Positions 49,103-59,364 of a DNA stretch of 64,000 bases are shown here, piece by piece. The notes under the pieces are model-generated. The model was not told the origin of the DNA. It saw only the letters and a list, made by a program, of their open reading frames with translations, and ran no database searches. The stretch's first letter is position 1; every line of letters begins with the position of its first letter. The position numbers and the translations under genes were made by a program. The DNA lies in the NCBI GenBank assembly GCA_937922595.1, contig CALAIY010000028.1, positions 1-64,000 of the forward strand, read 5' to 3'. This DNA comes from an uncultured Verrucomicrobiales bacterium (lineage in GTDB: Bacteria; Verrucomicrobiota; Verrucomicrobiia; Verrucomicrobiales; DEV007).

Positions 49103-51739
49103 TCGCGCAAAACTAAGCACACCAAGTCCGATCCCAGCAAAGACGAAGCCAAGCCCAAGAATCACCCGCCAGTGAATCTGCTTTTTGGCTGGCGCGACCA
49201 ATTCCAAGGGAACCGATTCTTTCACCGCTCCGCGATGGCTTAGAATATACGAACCGGCAAGGAAGACGGCGCGAGCTAGCTTTTCCTCGTCCATTTCTCC
49301 CTTGGGAAAGTGCCGCCGGAGTTCCTCCCTCTGGAGCGACCAAAGTGCGCCAGGTGGGTTCTGCGATTGTTGCACCGTCTTGTAAAAGCGGTGCATGAAG
49401 TGCGGGCTCGCAGCATCCGATACCGGCCAGAGAGTGAGGAGCACATTGCGGGCTCCGGCACTGGAAAGCGCACGGCGAAGCCCGACAACGCCCTCGCCCG
49501 AAGCCGTCATCCCCAGAGCAGAGCTGCACGAAGAGACCGTGGCGATCCAAGTATCCGTAAGATCGAGATCCGCAGCTTCCTCGGCGAATAGAATATCCGA
49601 TCCACTCAAAACAACGCCGCTTTGATAGTAAGGAGCCGGATCGATATCAAAATCGAATTGGGTATCATCCTCTTCACCTAGATAAAATCCATGAGCAACG
49701 AGATGAAGAACACGAGGGGAAGAAAGCTCTTTTAAAGCAGCTTCCGTCGCCCCTTCCCCAGAGCTTACTTCGGACCACGCAAGATCCCCCACCAATCTTG
49801 CTTCGCGATGCGCCCCTTTGAGATCCGGCATATTCGCAATTTCCGCGGCAAGACGCGGGTTCATATCAACAGGCAAACTTCTACCCGACTCATAATCCGA
49901 AACCGCAAAAATCTGCCACGGCTGATCTGCTCGCGCCGCTGGCTGGGGTAAAAGGTCGCGAGCAGAACCTACCGTAACCACTTGGGAAAAACGCTCACAA
50001 AGAAAATCCCCATTTTCACCTAACAAGGTAGAGAAAGGAAGAAAGTGAAGGCCCGCATCAGGAGCCAGGATGAGGGTTTCTGTGTTTTCGGGCAGGATTT
50101 CTTCAATAGGTTCCCAAAAAGTTTTAGAAAGCCCACGAAGAACACCGTGAAGAGTAAGCGCTCCAGGGCGAGAGCCCCGAACCTTTCGTCCATAAGCAGC
50201 GAGCCAGCGCTCAAGGCGGGCATCGGAGCCAAGAGGCACCCAGATTGGCTCGTGACCTTTTGGCGTTACCATTGCCCCATAGTGGCGAGTCGGTGGATCA
50301 GCCGCGTAATCGGTATAAGCTAGAAAATCGATAAACACGCCTCGCTCGGGAAGAAGCTTTTGGAGAGCCTGCCAATCACTCGGCCCGGGAGGAAGCGCGC
50401 TATCCACCGCAGCTTCGAAAGCGGCGAGATCCTCTAAAAGCACCGGTTTTCCCGCGAGCCGTAGTTGGTCAATTTTAAGCTGAAGGGCGCGGAGTTCTGG
50501 ATTCTGTTTTTTGGTAGGTGTGGCCAGGCCTTTTGTCCGGATGAGAAGATTTGCAAGATCCAAAGTCCGTGAGCCAAGCGTCGCGGGGAGGGAAAGAATA
50601 TCGCTGCCTGACCGGTAATTTAGGCGTTGCCGGTTATTCCCCGCAGCAATTGCGCGGCGCATTACTACTTCACCTGCTTTGGTAGCGCGGAAGGCATAGT
50701 CCGATGCAGAAGATTGATCCCCGCGAAGGTGGGCGTTGAGCCCAAGAGCCCGGAGAATCTGCACCGTAAGGACGTGTTCTTCGGGAATGCCGGAACCCGC
50801 AGCAATGCCAAGTGCAGTCGTGAAAGCCTGATTTGCGGAATCGACCTCACCGATGGATTGAAAAACTTCACCGAGATTATACTCAGCACGCGCGATGGCA
50901 GGGTGCCCCTCTCCGAAGCGCATTCGAAGGAGCCGTGCTGCTTGCGTAAATGCATCGATCGCGGCTTCAGGATCTCCCTCAGCAAGTGCGAGCTGCCCAA
51001 GATTGCTAAAGACTTCTGGGCGATCTTCCTCAGGAAGAGTATCAAGAGCTGCAAGAAACCGCTGACGGGCGGCGGCGAAATCGCCAGAGCGGAAGGCCGC
51101 AAACCCTTCATTCGCAGCGAAACTAGAATCTTCGGAAACTAGCTTACCTGCGGCAACAAACTGCTCGCGCGCGAGGCCATAACTACGAACTGCGAGAAAA
51201 AGGCGACCTAGATAGCCATGTCGCTGAGCGCGCAAGGCAGTTTCATCTTCAGATGTTTCCGATAGAGTTTTGCGAAAGAATGCGCCGGCTTCATCATGCC
51301 TGCCCCACGCTAGATAGAGAAGCCCCAGATGATCCTGGCTCGCCCGCAGCCACTCGGGTGAGTTTTCCCGCAGTCTGATCGCTTGCTTGAGAGTAACCTC
51401 GGCTTCTCCGAAACGGTAGGCGTGCTGATAGGCACGACCAAGAGCGTCTGCGATATCGCCCTGGAGCTGTAAATCCTCTGTAGCGGCCACTTCGAGCACT
51501 GCGATGGCTCCCTCGGAATCCCCCAGAGCATCACGAACCATTCCAAGAGAAAGGAGAACGGGCGCGGAAGGCGTTGTCTCAGCGAGAGATTCTAGAAGCG
51601 GGGCGGCCTCAGCAAATTTCCCCTGAGATAGATACGTCTGAATCTTAGCTGGATCAGCTTGAGAACTTGTAAGCCCTAGGAGCAGCCCTGCTGCAATGGA
51701 GCGCAGCCCCCCACGACACTTCGCGCCCCGAACCTTCAC
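49058..51739 (-). CDS. Exported TPR-CHAT caspase-fold protease
   Basis: 893 residues, GTG start at 51739 overlapping the subtilase stop by four bases (GTGA). A signal or anchor near the N-terminus ([18 protein letters not shown]), tetratricopeptide repeats over about 30-370 ([31 protein letters not shown]), then a linker and a CHAT domain (about 545-850). The catalytic dyad is complete: His683 (HLVAHGFYL) and Cys738 ([10 protein letters not shown]). [26 protein letters not shown] is the family's closing motif. One C-terminal membrane helix (about 860-882) precedes a basic tail, so the protease part should be outside the cytoplasm. Cleavage specificity is unknown. Confidence 0.88.
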   Translation of the reverse strand: MKVRGAKCRGGLRSIAAGLLLGLTSSQADPAKIQTYLSQGKFAEAAPLLESLAETTPSAPVLLSLGMVRDALGDSEGAIAVLEVAATEDLQLQGDIADALGRAYQHAYRFGEAEVTLKQAIRLRENSPEWLRASQDHLGLLYLAWGRHDEAGAFFRKTLSETSEDETALRAQRHGYLGRLFLAVRSYGLAREQFVAAGKLVSEDSSFAANEGFAAFRSGDFAAARQRFLAALDTLPEEDRPEVFSNLGQLALAEGDPEAAIDAFTQAARLLRMRFGEGHPAIARAEYNLGEVFQSIGEVDSANQAFTTALGIAAGSGIPEEHVLTVQILRALGLNAHLRGDQSSASDYAFRATKAGEVVMRRAIAAGNNRQRLNYRSGSDILSLPATLGSRTLDLANLLIRTKGLATPTKKQNPELRALQLKIDQLRLAGKPVLLEDLAAFEAAVDSALPPGPSDWQALQKLLPERGVFIDFLAYTDYAADPPTRHYGAMVTPKGHEPIWVPLGSDARLERWLAAYGRKVRGSRPGALTLHGVLRGLSKTFWEPIEEILPENTETLILAPDAGLHFLPFSTLLGENGDFLCERFSQVVTVGSARDLLPQPAARADQPWQIFAVSDYESGRSLPVDMNPRLAAEIANMPDLKGAHREARLVGDLAWSEVSSGEGATEAALKELSSPRVLHLVAHGFYLGEEDDTQFDFDIDPAPYYQSGVVLSGSDILFAEEAADLDLTDTWIATVSSCSSALGMTASGEGVVGLRRALSSAGARNVLLTLWPVSDAASPHFMHRFYKTVQQSQNPPGALWSLQREELRRHFPKGEMDEEKLARAVFLAGSYILSHRGAVKESVPLELVAPAKKQIHWRVILGLGFVFAGIGLGVLSFARSRRGAGVGEHVADV

Positions 51740-54700
51740 GAACCGGGAGTGATATGGAGACGCACGAAGCCAGTTTCTGAACCAGCCTGCATTGGAAAAG
51801 TAGCGCGTACCTTCATCTGTATCGGGGAAATTTCGGATTTCACATCATAGCTAAGACCTGCTGGAACTCCCCAGGATTCTAAGTCCGTGGACCACTGAAG
51901 CTGAAACTTACCACCATCTCGAAGGTCTGATGGGGACTCGGGATCGAAAAGGTACTTAGCAGCAAGGAAATCAAATTCGATTGCCGTGTTATCTAATGAA
52001 ATGGCGACGATATTATCCTCAAGATCACGCGTATTGGGGATGAGGCCGGAGAAGTATTCTTGAGCATTGGGAAGACCATCCGCATCGAAATCAGCAGCGG
52101 CAGCGAGGCCACTCCCGGTGTAGCGCGCGCCCCACTCGGCAAAGCCAAAAAATGTGGGGGAGGATTCCCCTGCAATGTGTGCGACCCGATCAGTCGTGCC
52201 CGCAGTGGGATTCGCGAGAGTCGAGGATGATGAAACCGTGAGGAATGTCTCGATAGCCCCAGGATCAGCGTAGGGATTCGCCGCGAGGCATTCTAGAGCA
52301 CAACCAGCAACGAGCGCGGAGGCTCCGCTGGTGCCACTGAGAATCACATTCCCTGCGCCAAGGGTGGGCTGAAGAATATCTTCGCCGGGGGCAAGAAGTT
52401 CGATTCCTGGGCCGCGGTTTGATCCCGCCCATAGCTTGTCGAATTTATTCATCGCACCTACGGTAATCACTCCGGAGGTAGCAGCACCGTTGGATGCAGG
52501 AAGATAATCGGAGGCTTGGCCTCCACCATTTCCTCCCGCGACAATGACGGTAATTCCACGCGCGACAGCATCTTCAATCGCGGAAGAGAGTGCCGCACTC
52601 GTGGCGGGAGTAGATGATGACAGCGCGAGAAGCATCACAGCGGGATTAGGAACGCCAGGCTGAGCAGCCGTGCGAGCCTCATGAATGAGCGTCGCTCGGG
52701 TAACTGCCGAAACAAGGTAACTCACATAAGTCGGATCCCCTGCACCATTGGGAAAAACATCATAAGGGAAGATATCAAGTGCAAGGTTCGGGACGACGCC
52801 AAGACTTGAGCCTCCTACAAGGCTGAGCATCTGAGTGCCATGAAGAAACCGGGTGGATACAAGCGGCTCGCCAAAGGCTCGAATAATCTCGGTGGGAAAA
52901 ATGTTTTTGTTACTCGATAGGCCTGAAATTACGGGAGCCGTGCGATCAATTGCAGTGTCGATGATGTAGAAATCAATCGGAACACATGCGTCGCCCGGAC
53001 AGAAGCTATAAGGACCAGATGGAGAGATCGGCGCTGTCGTATTGAGCCGGGCAAGCGGCCAATCTACGCCGACTTTGTCTGAGGTGTTTCCCAGGGAGTG
53101 ATCGACTTCGACTGCTGAAACGTCGTCATTTTCAGAAAGGCGATTGAATTGCTCATCGGTGAGAAAGGCGGCGATAGCCTCCCGACCATCAGGAAGCTGA
53201 AGGGGAAAGTAGATAAAGCTGTCTCCATCGGCGACGAAAGGTTTGATGCTGCGCCCCATTTCAAAGGCCTCCCTACTCTGCGTAGCAATGTAGCGAGCCT
53301 GCCCGGTGAGCAGACCGGTGCGCGCGAGGAAACCACGAGAGGCAGTGGCGTCATTCGATAGGGCCGTGCTGCCAAAGATTGTAGGAGCCCCGAAAAATGA
53401 GCCTCCCACATACACGGTGTCCGGGCGCTGGCTGACGCGCACGGCATTAGGCTGAGTGCCGCCTCCTTGCTCGCTGAAGCGCGAATAAAGGAGGCGCCCT
53501 TCATCATCAATCTGAAGGAGCGCCGCATCGGCGTTGCTGCCTTGATCGCGAATGATATCGCATTGATAGCGGGAGGAGCCTCGAGCCGAAGCTCCGACCC
53601 AAGTATTGCCTCTCGCGTCCGTATCAATTGCTCCCACACGAATCTCGGAACTGTCGTCGATAGGATTCGCAATGGGAACTGCCCAGATTGGGCTGCCACT
53701 CCGGGAGATTTTCGCAAGGAAGCTGGCATTACCTCCGGCTTGGGGAGCAGGAAGAGCGTCTCCTTGGATTTGAGGGTTTGCGCCATCGGCGTCGAAAGCG
53801 AATCGCACGGTTCCATCAGCGGCCACGGCAACGTCATTCGCGAAATTGAAATCCCCACCACCATCGGACCTTGTAGTGATGATGGATTCGAGCTTGCCAG
53901 TTTCCCGGTCCAACTGTGCAAGGAAAACCGCGTGCTCGCTCAAAGAGGGAAGATTTACATCAGGTGGGGCAAAGGTGCCGAGCTGGCCGCTTCCTGTATC
54001 GCCGCCAAACTCGAATACGAGATCAACCCCGCTCCCTCCGACGTTGGCTACGGGAACCGAGGTATTCAGCGGGTAAGGAGTGCCTTCAATTGTGCTTGGA
54101 AAAGTGATCGCCGATGTTTCGCCGGAGGAGGTAGTAATCGTCGAGAAGAGAAATTCGTAATCGGGACGGGAGCTCCCCGGTGATGCTGCAGACGGATCGA
54201 ATTTGAGGCTAAACCTCAGATTCGTGACCCCATTGGCACGGAGTCGCCAGGTATCACTCTCGCTCACCTGAATTCCGGTAGCGGTCAAAGGTGTCACAAG
54301 AACGCTTTTGCCTTCGGGACCCGCACTAAAGCCTGGTGAGCTAAGGGGCACAAGATTCCCTCCCTCAACCGAACTCGCTACCACTGATCCTCCAGTGAAG
54401 CGTCGAATTCCAATCGAGATATCGATGGGAGTATTGGAAAGAATTCGCAGCTCTCCATCGACAACACCAGCCACGGGAGGAGCCGCATCTATGAGCAGCC
54501 GGGCTGGTGAGCTAGGCTGCGGGTCCCCTCCAGAAATCGCTCCCGTGACGGCGACCTGCCCACCGGCCTGATCCCCCACATCGAGCGCTTTCATAAAAAC
54601 AGCCCCTGGAGCAACTTCAGAATTCCAAACGAGCTGCCCATCCACCTGATAGCGGCGAGCGAGCGACGCCGTGCCATTGTCCCCACCGGTGACGAATACA

Positions 54701-55236
54701 TCGCCGCCCGATCCGGCGGCAATATCCACGACGGGAAAACGAGGAATCTGAAAACCACTAACGAGATCCCCAGATGGGGAGAGCTGGAAGACAAAGCCAT
54801 CGCGCGAATCCGGCACTGCTACCGGGTCAGATCGGAAAAAACTAATCTCCTGACCTCCCTCTGCCTCCATCGATCCACCGAACGAACCTCCCACGATGAG
54901 CCCCCCATTGGGAAGCCGAGCAATTCCAGCGACGTCGATCCTTCCGGTGAAGCCACGCATGAAAAATGGTTTCGCCCAATCTGCCGTGCCGTCATCCTTC
55001 AGGCCGACGACAAATCCATCCGTATCACTTCCGCTTCCCTCACCTTCAAAAATTCCCGTAAACGTCCCCGCCACGGCGACTTCGCCAGCGGTGCCGAAGA
55101 TGCTATCTGCAATGCCTACTACATCAGCACTGCCTGTATCGCCGAGCGAAACCGCACGGTTCCATTCATAGATCTGCGCCTCAGCGCCCGCACCGAGGGC
55201 GAGCCAGAGGAAGGTTTTCAGAAGGAGGTTTCTCAT
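51736..55236 (-). CDS. Secreted subtilisin-like (S8) protease with N-terminal propeller-like region
   Basis: 1166 residues from the ATG at 55236, preferred because MRNLLLKTFLWLALGAGAEA is a signal peptide. Residues 20-730 have repeating beta units with DGFVVGLKDDGTADW, typical of SBBP-like propellers. The S8 domain follows: Asp760 (IIDTAID), His799 (HGTQM), the oxyanion Asn903 (VAGGNGGGQ) and Ser970 (SGTSGASALVAG). A final module (about 1030-1166) has ADFDADGLPNAQEYFSG and STDLESW...FVRLHI, shared with the lamin-tail protein at 56-58.8 kb. The triad is complete. Coupled to the downstream TPR-CHAT gene by GTGA. Confidence 0.9.
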   Translation of the reverse strand: MRNLLLKTFLWLALGAGAEAQIYEWNRAVSLGDTGSADVVGIADSIFGTAGEVAVAGTFTGIFEGEGSGSDTDGFVVGLKDDGTADWAKPFFMRGFTGRIDVAGIARLPNGGLIVGGSFGGSMEAEGGQEISFFRSDPVAVPDSRDGFVFQLSPSGDLVSGFQIPRFPVVDIAAGSGGDVFVTGGDNGTASLARRYQVDGQLVWNSEVAPGAVFMKALDVGDQAGGQVAVTGAISGGDPQPSSPARLLIDAAPPVAGVVDGELRILSNTPIDISIGIRRFTGGSVVASSVEGGNLVPLSSPGFSAGPEGKSVLVTPLTATGIQVSESDTWRLRANGVTNLRFSLKFDPSAASPGSSRPDYEFLFSTITTSSGETSAITFPSTIEGTPYPLNTSVPVANVGGSGVDLVFEFGGDTGSGQLGTFAPPDVNLPSLSEHAVFLAQLDRETGKLESIITTRSDGGGDFNFANDVAVAADGTVRFAFDADGANPQIQGDALPAPQAGGNASFLAKISRSGSPIWAVPIANPIDDSSEIRVGAIDTDARGNTWVGASARGSSRYQCDIIRDQGSNADAALLQIDDEGRLLYSRFSEQGGGTQPNAVRVSQRPDTVYVGGSFFGAPTIFGSTALSNDATASRGFLARTGLLTGQARYIATQSREAFEMGRSIKPFVADGDSFIYFPLQLPDGREAIAAFLTDEQFNRLSENDDVSAVEVDHSLGNTSDKVGVDWPLARLNTTAPISPSGPYSFCPGDACVPIDFYIIDTAIDRTAPVISGLSSNKNIFPTEIIRAFGEPLVSTRFLHGTQMLSLVGGSSLGVVPNLALDIFPYDVFPNGAGDPTYVSYLVSAVTRATLIHEARTAAQPGVPNPAVMLLALSSSTPATSAALSSAIEDAVARGITVIVAGGNGGGQASDYLPASNGAATSGVITVGAMNKFDKLWAGSNRGPGIELLAPGEDILQPTLGAGNVILSGTSGASALVAGCALECLAANPYADPGAIETFLTVSSSSTLANPTAGTTDRVAHIAGESSPTFFGFAEWGARYTGSGLAAAADFDADGLPNAQEYFSGLIPNTRDLEDNIVAISLDNTAIEFDFLAAKYLFDPESPSDLRDGGKFQLQWSTDLESWGVPAGLSYDVKSEISPIQMKVRATFPMQAGSETGFVRLHITPGS

Positions 55237-55405
55237 GGTCAAATCAAAGGAACGTGGAAGCGGAACCCTAACACGCAACTTTCAAAGACCGCAGAAAAAT
55301 GGGGAGTCCCGAATGCTCCTCCAAGCCTTCGAGACTCCCGCTTTCCATAAATACTGCCGACTACCCACCTCCATGGGTAATCGTACAGAGGGTATTTTAG
55401 AGAGC

Positions 55406-55421
55406 ATGTGGGAATTCCCAC
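55406..55421. promoter_or_regulatory. Perfect 16-bp palindrome upstream of the protease operon
   Basis: TGTGGGAATTCCCACA (55406-55421) is its own reverse complement. It lies 170 bases before the ATG of the S8 gene in the 291-base gap upstream of it. A second palindrome, GATTTGCAAATC, follows about 30 bases further on. It has the size of an operator; no regulator is known. Confidence 0.4.
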
Positions 55422-55502
55422 ACAGATAGGAGCGCACTGCCGTCCTGTGATTTGCAAATCTTCCCAAGAAAAAGGGAAATTAGCAGGCGCTCTATTCTCT
55501 CA

Positions 55503-55520
55503 TGCGGGCAAAAGCCCGCA
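55503..55520. terminator. Short GC hairpin after the DUF3127 gene
   Basis: TGCGGGC (55503-55509) and GCCCGCA (55514-55520) pair over a 4-base loop, 8 bases after the DUF3127 stop on the minus strand. No T-run follows on either strand, so termination is only weakly supported. Confidence 0.4.
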
Positions 55521-55527
55521 ATTGGGA

Positions 55528-55914
55528 TCAAAATGGAATATCGTCCTCATCTTCCTGGCCGTAGCCAGGAGGCATTTCATCAATCGGCTCCGCTGCTGCC
55601 GCAGCGGCTGCTGGAGCAGCTGCCCCGCCGCCGCCTCCTCCTCCTGCACCGCCGGTGACTTTCCACGCATTGAGGTTCACGTAATAGCGCCCATTATATT
55701 CGTTTCCACGGACATCGAATGTCACGTTCACCGTGTCCCCCTTGGAGATTCCATCGAGGAGTGCGGTCTTATCGCGCACGGTTTCAAATTTGATGTCGTT
55801 GCTGTATTTACCGTCTTCCGTCGTGACGACGAATTCACGCTTGGTGAATCCACTCTGAAACGTCTGGATATCGAGAATCTCTTTTACAGTGCCTGAAAGT
55901 TCGTAACCTGCCAT
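55528..55914 (-). CDS. DUF3127 OB-fold protein with SSB-like tail
   Basis: 128 residues from the ATG at 55914. MAGYELSGTVKEILDIQTFQSGF, REFVVTTEDG, IKFETVRDKTALLDGISKGDTVNVTFDVRGNEYNGRYYVNLNAWKV is the OB-fold DUF3127 core. A Gly/Ala/Pro linker (GGAGGGGGGGAAAPAAAAAAA) leads to an acidic end, GYGQEDEDDIPF. That matches the C-terminal tip of single-strand DNA-binding protein (DDDIPF), which recruits repair and replication proteins. SSB-like DNA binding is inferred. The upstream open frame is discarded because the family starts at MAGYEL. Confidence 0.85.
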   Translation of the reverse strand: MAGYELSGTVKEILDIQTFQSGFTKREFVVTTEDGKYSNDIKFETVRDKTALLDGISKGDTVNVTFDVRGNEYNGRYYVNLNAWKVTGGAGGGGGGGAAAPAAAAAAAEPIDEMPPGYGQEDEDDIPF

Positions 55915-56010
55915 GGCGCGAGGGTAGAAGTGGACCTTTGCAGTCTCAACAAAAAAGAACCTCTCCCGCGCCAGAATCAGCACGCTGGAGTATTTTTTTG
56001 GGAAACCGCG

Positions 56011-58758
56011 TTACGGCGTCGTCATTACACTGACTCGGAAGAAGACGACTTCAGAATCTCCCGTGTAGTCTAGAATGAGCGAAGTATCATCGTTCGCAAT
56101 TTCCATAGTTTCCATCGTGCTCCAATTCACGAGGTCTGTAGAAATTTCGACGCTAATCTCGGTGTCCGGATCGCTTCCAGCCTCAGCGGACTTTGGGATA
56201 CTGATCCTATTTCCCACGGGAAGCGGTAGGGAGTCCGCAGTTCCAGGCTCAAAGCCCATGATGGCGAACTCGACGGCGTTTGGAATACCATCTCCATCAT
56301 CGTCATCCGTGGGACTTCCGGTGATGCCTTTGGCTGAGGCAAAGGTTTCATAGGCAGCGGAGCCCATGATATTGCGTCCGCTTCCATTCGCTGCGTTCGG
56401 GGTGGGAATCGCCGCCTGGAAATTCGAGCTATTCTGCCGCTCTCCCCCATCGGGAATTCTTTGGATCGAATTTCTGGAAGAATCTGAAGGCCCAGCATCT
56501 GCGGGAGTCACGCCAAGTAGGTTCGCCAGAGTTTCATCAGAGCCTTTATAGACTACCGCATCGATCACGAATATTGCGGCTGGCGGAGGAGTATTATTCG
56601 GAAAGTCTGTGGCATCTCCCAAAACAAGGGCGACAGCATCCGGACCGCCTTGGATGAGGCTTGAGCCTGCCTTCCCAGGAAGTGCAGCGGCTAAGCCCGG
56701 GACATTCGCGGCTCCTGCCACGAAGAAGCCCGATGCATTGGTCGTGAATCCATCGAGATCCAGGACGCTGTATGAGACATCGCCGTTTCCATTAAAGAGC
56801 ACCAGAGAAGTGCCGGTGAGAGGGGTATTCCCGACACCCCCATCGTAAAGCTCGATAAATTCTAGCTCGCTCGCGCCCGTGGCCGCCGCGTGAATTTCAT
56901 TGATGAATATATTGATGTTTAGCGCATCACCATCGTCCTCGACCACAAGTGTCCCGCTCCCATCGACGAAGCCTGGAGTGAAAGCCCTGAAGCGAACCTC
57001 GATATCGCCATCAAGTAAGGTATCGTTTACCGCATTTACAGTGGTGGTCGCGGTGGTCTCACCTGCCAAAATCGTAAGCTCTTCTACGAGGGCGACCTCG
57101 GAAGAGGGATCTGCTGCGAGCGCAATTGAAAGAGCGGCATCAATATTGCCTCCACGAGAGACGGTGAGGGTAGCGGCTCCAGCATCTTCCGAGATTGAGG
57201 CGACATCGAAGGAAAGAGTGAGCGTTTCGCGAGGGCAAAAAGGAGTGCCTCCATCCACTTCGTAGCCGGGTGAAAACGATTGGTTCCCTTCCCCAATACT
57301 AATATAGGCGACAAATTCTCCAGTAATGTCGGGATTTCTCACGAGAGATCCACCCCCTCTGATCTGAGAAGAATAAGTGGCACCGGATATTTCAAATCCC
57401 ATTACATCGAGAATTCGAATCGAATCACTGGAATCATCAAAACCTAGCCCTTCAGAAACTAATTCATTGCCATTCTGAACGCTCGCTCCACCAAAAATTG
57501 CGGGATTCCCCTCGATGGCTCCTCCACCAAAGACTACGATGGCACATCCTGGATCGAGAATTGTCCCTGAGGGGAAGACATGGCGTAGCGCCTCGGAATC
57601 AAGTAAGGAATACCCCGAGAGGTCGAGTGCTGTTTCCCCTGAGTTTACTAGTTCAACAAATTCTTCAATCCCTCCTGCATCGACGATTCCATTCCTATTC
57701 GCGTCCGCAAATTCAGGAGAATCGGTTTCCCGGTATGCTGCGTGAATCTCATTCACGACTAAGATCGGCTCGGCATCGGAATCGTCTTCTACTGTGATTG
57801 TTTCAGAAGCGGAAGTGGCACTGATGCTTGTGGTCGAAAATTCAAGGGTTACTCGTTGGTCTCCGTCATTCCATCCATCGTCGATAACGCTAAGCACCAC
57901 GGGAATTGAGGTGGCTCCAGATGGTATCGTGATGCTCTCGCTAATGGCTAGCTCCGAGGGGTCGCTAATTTCGATCTCAATGATGAGATCGACATCTGCG
58001 GCACCATCAAGTAAGCGCAAGGTTCCTTCTACGAACTGCGATCCAACGGATTCAGAGACTGACCTTGGGAAATCAATCGCAAGCCTGTTTTCCGGGATAT
58101 TAGATATACCAGGGGATGGTGCTGAGGCTTTGAATTCCCCAAAGGCACTTCCACCATCGCTCTCACGCCCAAGCGAAAACTCTGTCGAGGCATTGGTATC
58201 ACCGGATTCGTTGAAAAGTGAGAGCGTTATTCCATCGGGAGCCAAGGCTTCTCGTAGTTCGAAATCGTCTTGAGGGGGGCTTCCGTTAAATTCATTTTTA
58301 CCGTAGACCACCGCATCGAGAATCGGACTGAGCGTCACTGGATTCACGGCTCCCGGGAGGGTGCCATTCGGAAAATCCTCGGAGGATCCGATATAGAGAG
58401 CGATCGCATCGGTTCCATTTTGCAGTGCTCCGGGAAGCGCTAGATCAGCACCGAGGAGAGCTGAATCAGCAATGAGGAAGAAGCCGTTTTCGTTAGTCGT
58501 CCCGGTGAGGGGGATTCTATTGTAGGATGCGTTGCTGCTCGAATTTCCGTTGAAGAAAACGAGGACTAAGTCTTCAAGCGATTGATTCCCGATGAGATTG
58601 CCGGAGGCATCCACTGATACGATTTCAACAAATTCGGAGGCGTCCTCGGAGTCGGCAGTGTCGGGGTCAAACTCGTTGATAAGAAACGTTTGTGCAGGAA
58701 GGGAGTAGATTAGCCCGAACAACGCGAAGGTGGAGAAAATTCCGAAGGTTGGTGACAT
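56011..58758 (-). CDS. Secreted lamin-tail / Calx-beta exoprotein
   Basis: 915 residues with a signal peptide (STFALFGLIYSLPAQ). Three lamin-tail-like domains begin LINEFDPD (about 27), VVNEIHAAYRE (about 335) and INEIHAAATG (about 625). Two Calx-beta-like regions lie between them (about 230-330 and 510-610). It ends with DDDGDGIPNAVEFAIMGFEP and ISTDLVNWS...FFRVSV, the same module as at the end of the subtilase. Likely cell-surface or extracellular and Ca-binding. No catalytic motif. Confidence 0.85.
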   Translation of the reverse strand: MSPTFGIFSTFALFGLIYSLPAQTFLINEFDPDTADSEDASEFVEIVSVDASGNLIGNQSLEDLVLVFFNGNSSSNASYNRIPLTGTTNENGFFLIADSALLGADLALPGALQNGTDAIALYIGSSEDFPNGTLPGAVNPVTLSPILDAVVYGKNEFNGSPPQDDFELREALAPDGITLSLFNESGDTNASTEFSLGRESDGGSAFGEFKASAPSPGISNIPENRLAIDFPRSVSESVGSQFVEGTLRLLDGAADVDLIIEIEISDPSELAISESITIPSGATSIPVVLSVIDDGWNDGDQRVTLEFSTTSISATSASETITVEDDSDAEPILVVNEIHAAYRETDSPEFADANRNGIVDAGGIEEFVELVNSGETALDLSGYSLLDSEALRHVFPSGTILDPGCAIVVFGGGAIEGNPAIFGGASVQNGNELVSEGLGFDDSSDSIRILDVMGFEISGATYSSQIRGGGSLVRNPDITGEFVAYISIGEGNQSFSPGYEVDGGTPFCPRETLTLSFDVASISEDAGAATLTVSRGGNIDAALSIALAADPSSEVALVEELTILAGETTATTTVNAVNDTLLDGDIEVRFRAFTPGFVDGSGTLVVEDDGDALNINIFINEIHAAATGASELEFIELYDGGVGNTPLTGTSLVLFNGNGDVSYSVLDLDGFTTNASGFFVAGAANVPGLAAALPGKAGSSLIQGGPDAVALVLGDATDFPNNTPPPAAIFVIDAVVYKGSDETLANLLGVTPADAGPSDSSRNSIQRIPDGGERQNSSNFQAAIPTPNAANGSGRNIMGSAAYETFASAKGITGSPTDDDDGDGIPNAVEFAIMGFEPGTADSLPLPVGNRISIPKSAEAGSDPDTEISVEISTDLVNWSTMETMEIANDDTSLILDYTGDSEVVFFRVSVMTTP

Positions 58759-58801
58759 GGAGATACGATAGGTTCAATACATTAGGCCAATATTAGAATA
58801 C

Positions 58802-58836
58802 AAAAAAAGCGCCGGGATCGAATCCTGACGCTTTTT
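58802..58836. terminator. Two-way intrinsic terminator
   Basis: AAAAAGCG (58804-58811) pairs with CGCTTTTT (58829-58836). An inner stem CGGGAT/ATCCTG (one G-T pair) with loop CGA completes the hairpin. A- and T-runs on both sides. It lies between two minus-strand genes, just after the DUF3597 stop at 58863. Confidence 0.85.
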
Positions 58837-58862
58837 GAGTAATTTCTGGTGGAAACAATTTT

Positions 58863-59294
58863 TTAGACAAGACCGTCCGGAAGTTTCCCGCCGTTGGCGG
58901 CAAATTTGTGGAGGACTTTTTTGTGGAGCCACATGTTCATTTCTGCGGAGCCGTCTTTTTCAATTTGCGCTTCGGTGTAGCCGAGTTCGAGAGCCATTTC
59001 TTTGCGGGCGGCGTAGCTGCTGTCCATTTCCATCGTCTTGAGGAGGTCGACAATAGAGCGCTTCCAATCAAGGTCTTCAGGATGCGCCTTTTCTTTGGCG
59101 TCCATGATGGCGGTGACGTCTACCTCGGAGATCGAAGCAGGCGTCGCGGTGACCGGGGCAGATACCGGGAGGGCATCTTCGCCTGGAATGGCGCTGGGGG
59201 CTGGGGTGGATTCGGCGGAGGAGACCGGGGTCTCGGCGGTGTCTTGGTCGTCGCGACCGAAGACTTTGTTCATTAGGTTGGAGAATAATCCCAT
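58863..59294 (-). CDS. DUF3597 protein
   Basis: 143 residues from the ATG at 59294. MGLFSNLMNKVFG starts the family, followed by a Pro/Ala/Ser-rich linker (20-60). The conserved C-terminal half is VDVTAIMDAKEKAHPEDLDWKRSIVDLLKTMEMDSSYAARKEMALELGYTE, ending MWLHKKVLHKFAANGGKLPDGL. The function of DUF3597 is unknown; LysM-adjacent members suggest a cell-wall link. Confidence 0.88.
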   Translation of the reverse strand: MGLFSNLMNKVFGRDDQDTAETPVSSAESTPAPSAIPGEDALPVSAPVTATPASISEVDVTAIMDAKEKAHPEDLDWKRSIVDLLKTMEMDSSYAARKEMALELGYTEAQIEKDGSAEMNMWLHKKVLHKFAANGGKLPDGLV

Positions 59295-59364
59295 GGTGGT
59301 TGATATTACGGTGAAGAGGTTGTGGTTGGCTAGAAAAATCGTTGCGATGGGAGGAGATTGCCGG

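Noticed and set aside
49058-51739. A craspase (type III-E CRISPR) TPR-CHAT
   Set aside because: No gRAMP/Cas7-11, no CRISPR array and no other cas gene in the window; this protein is exported and has a C-terminal membrane helix.
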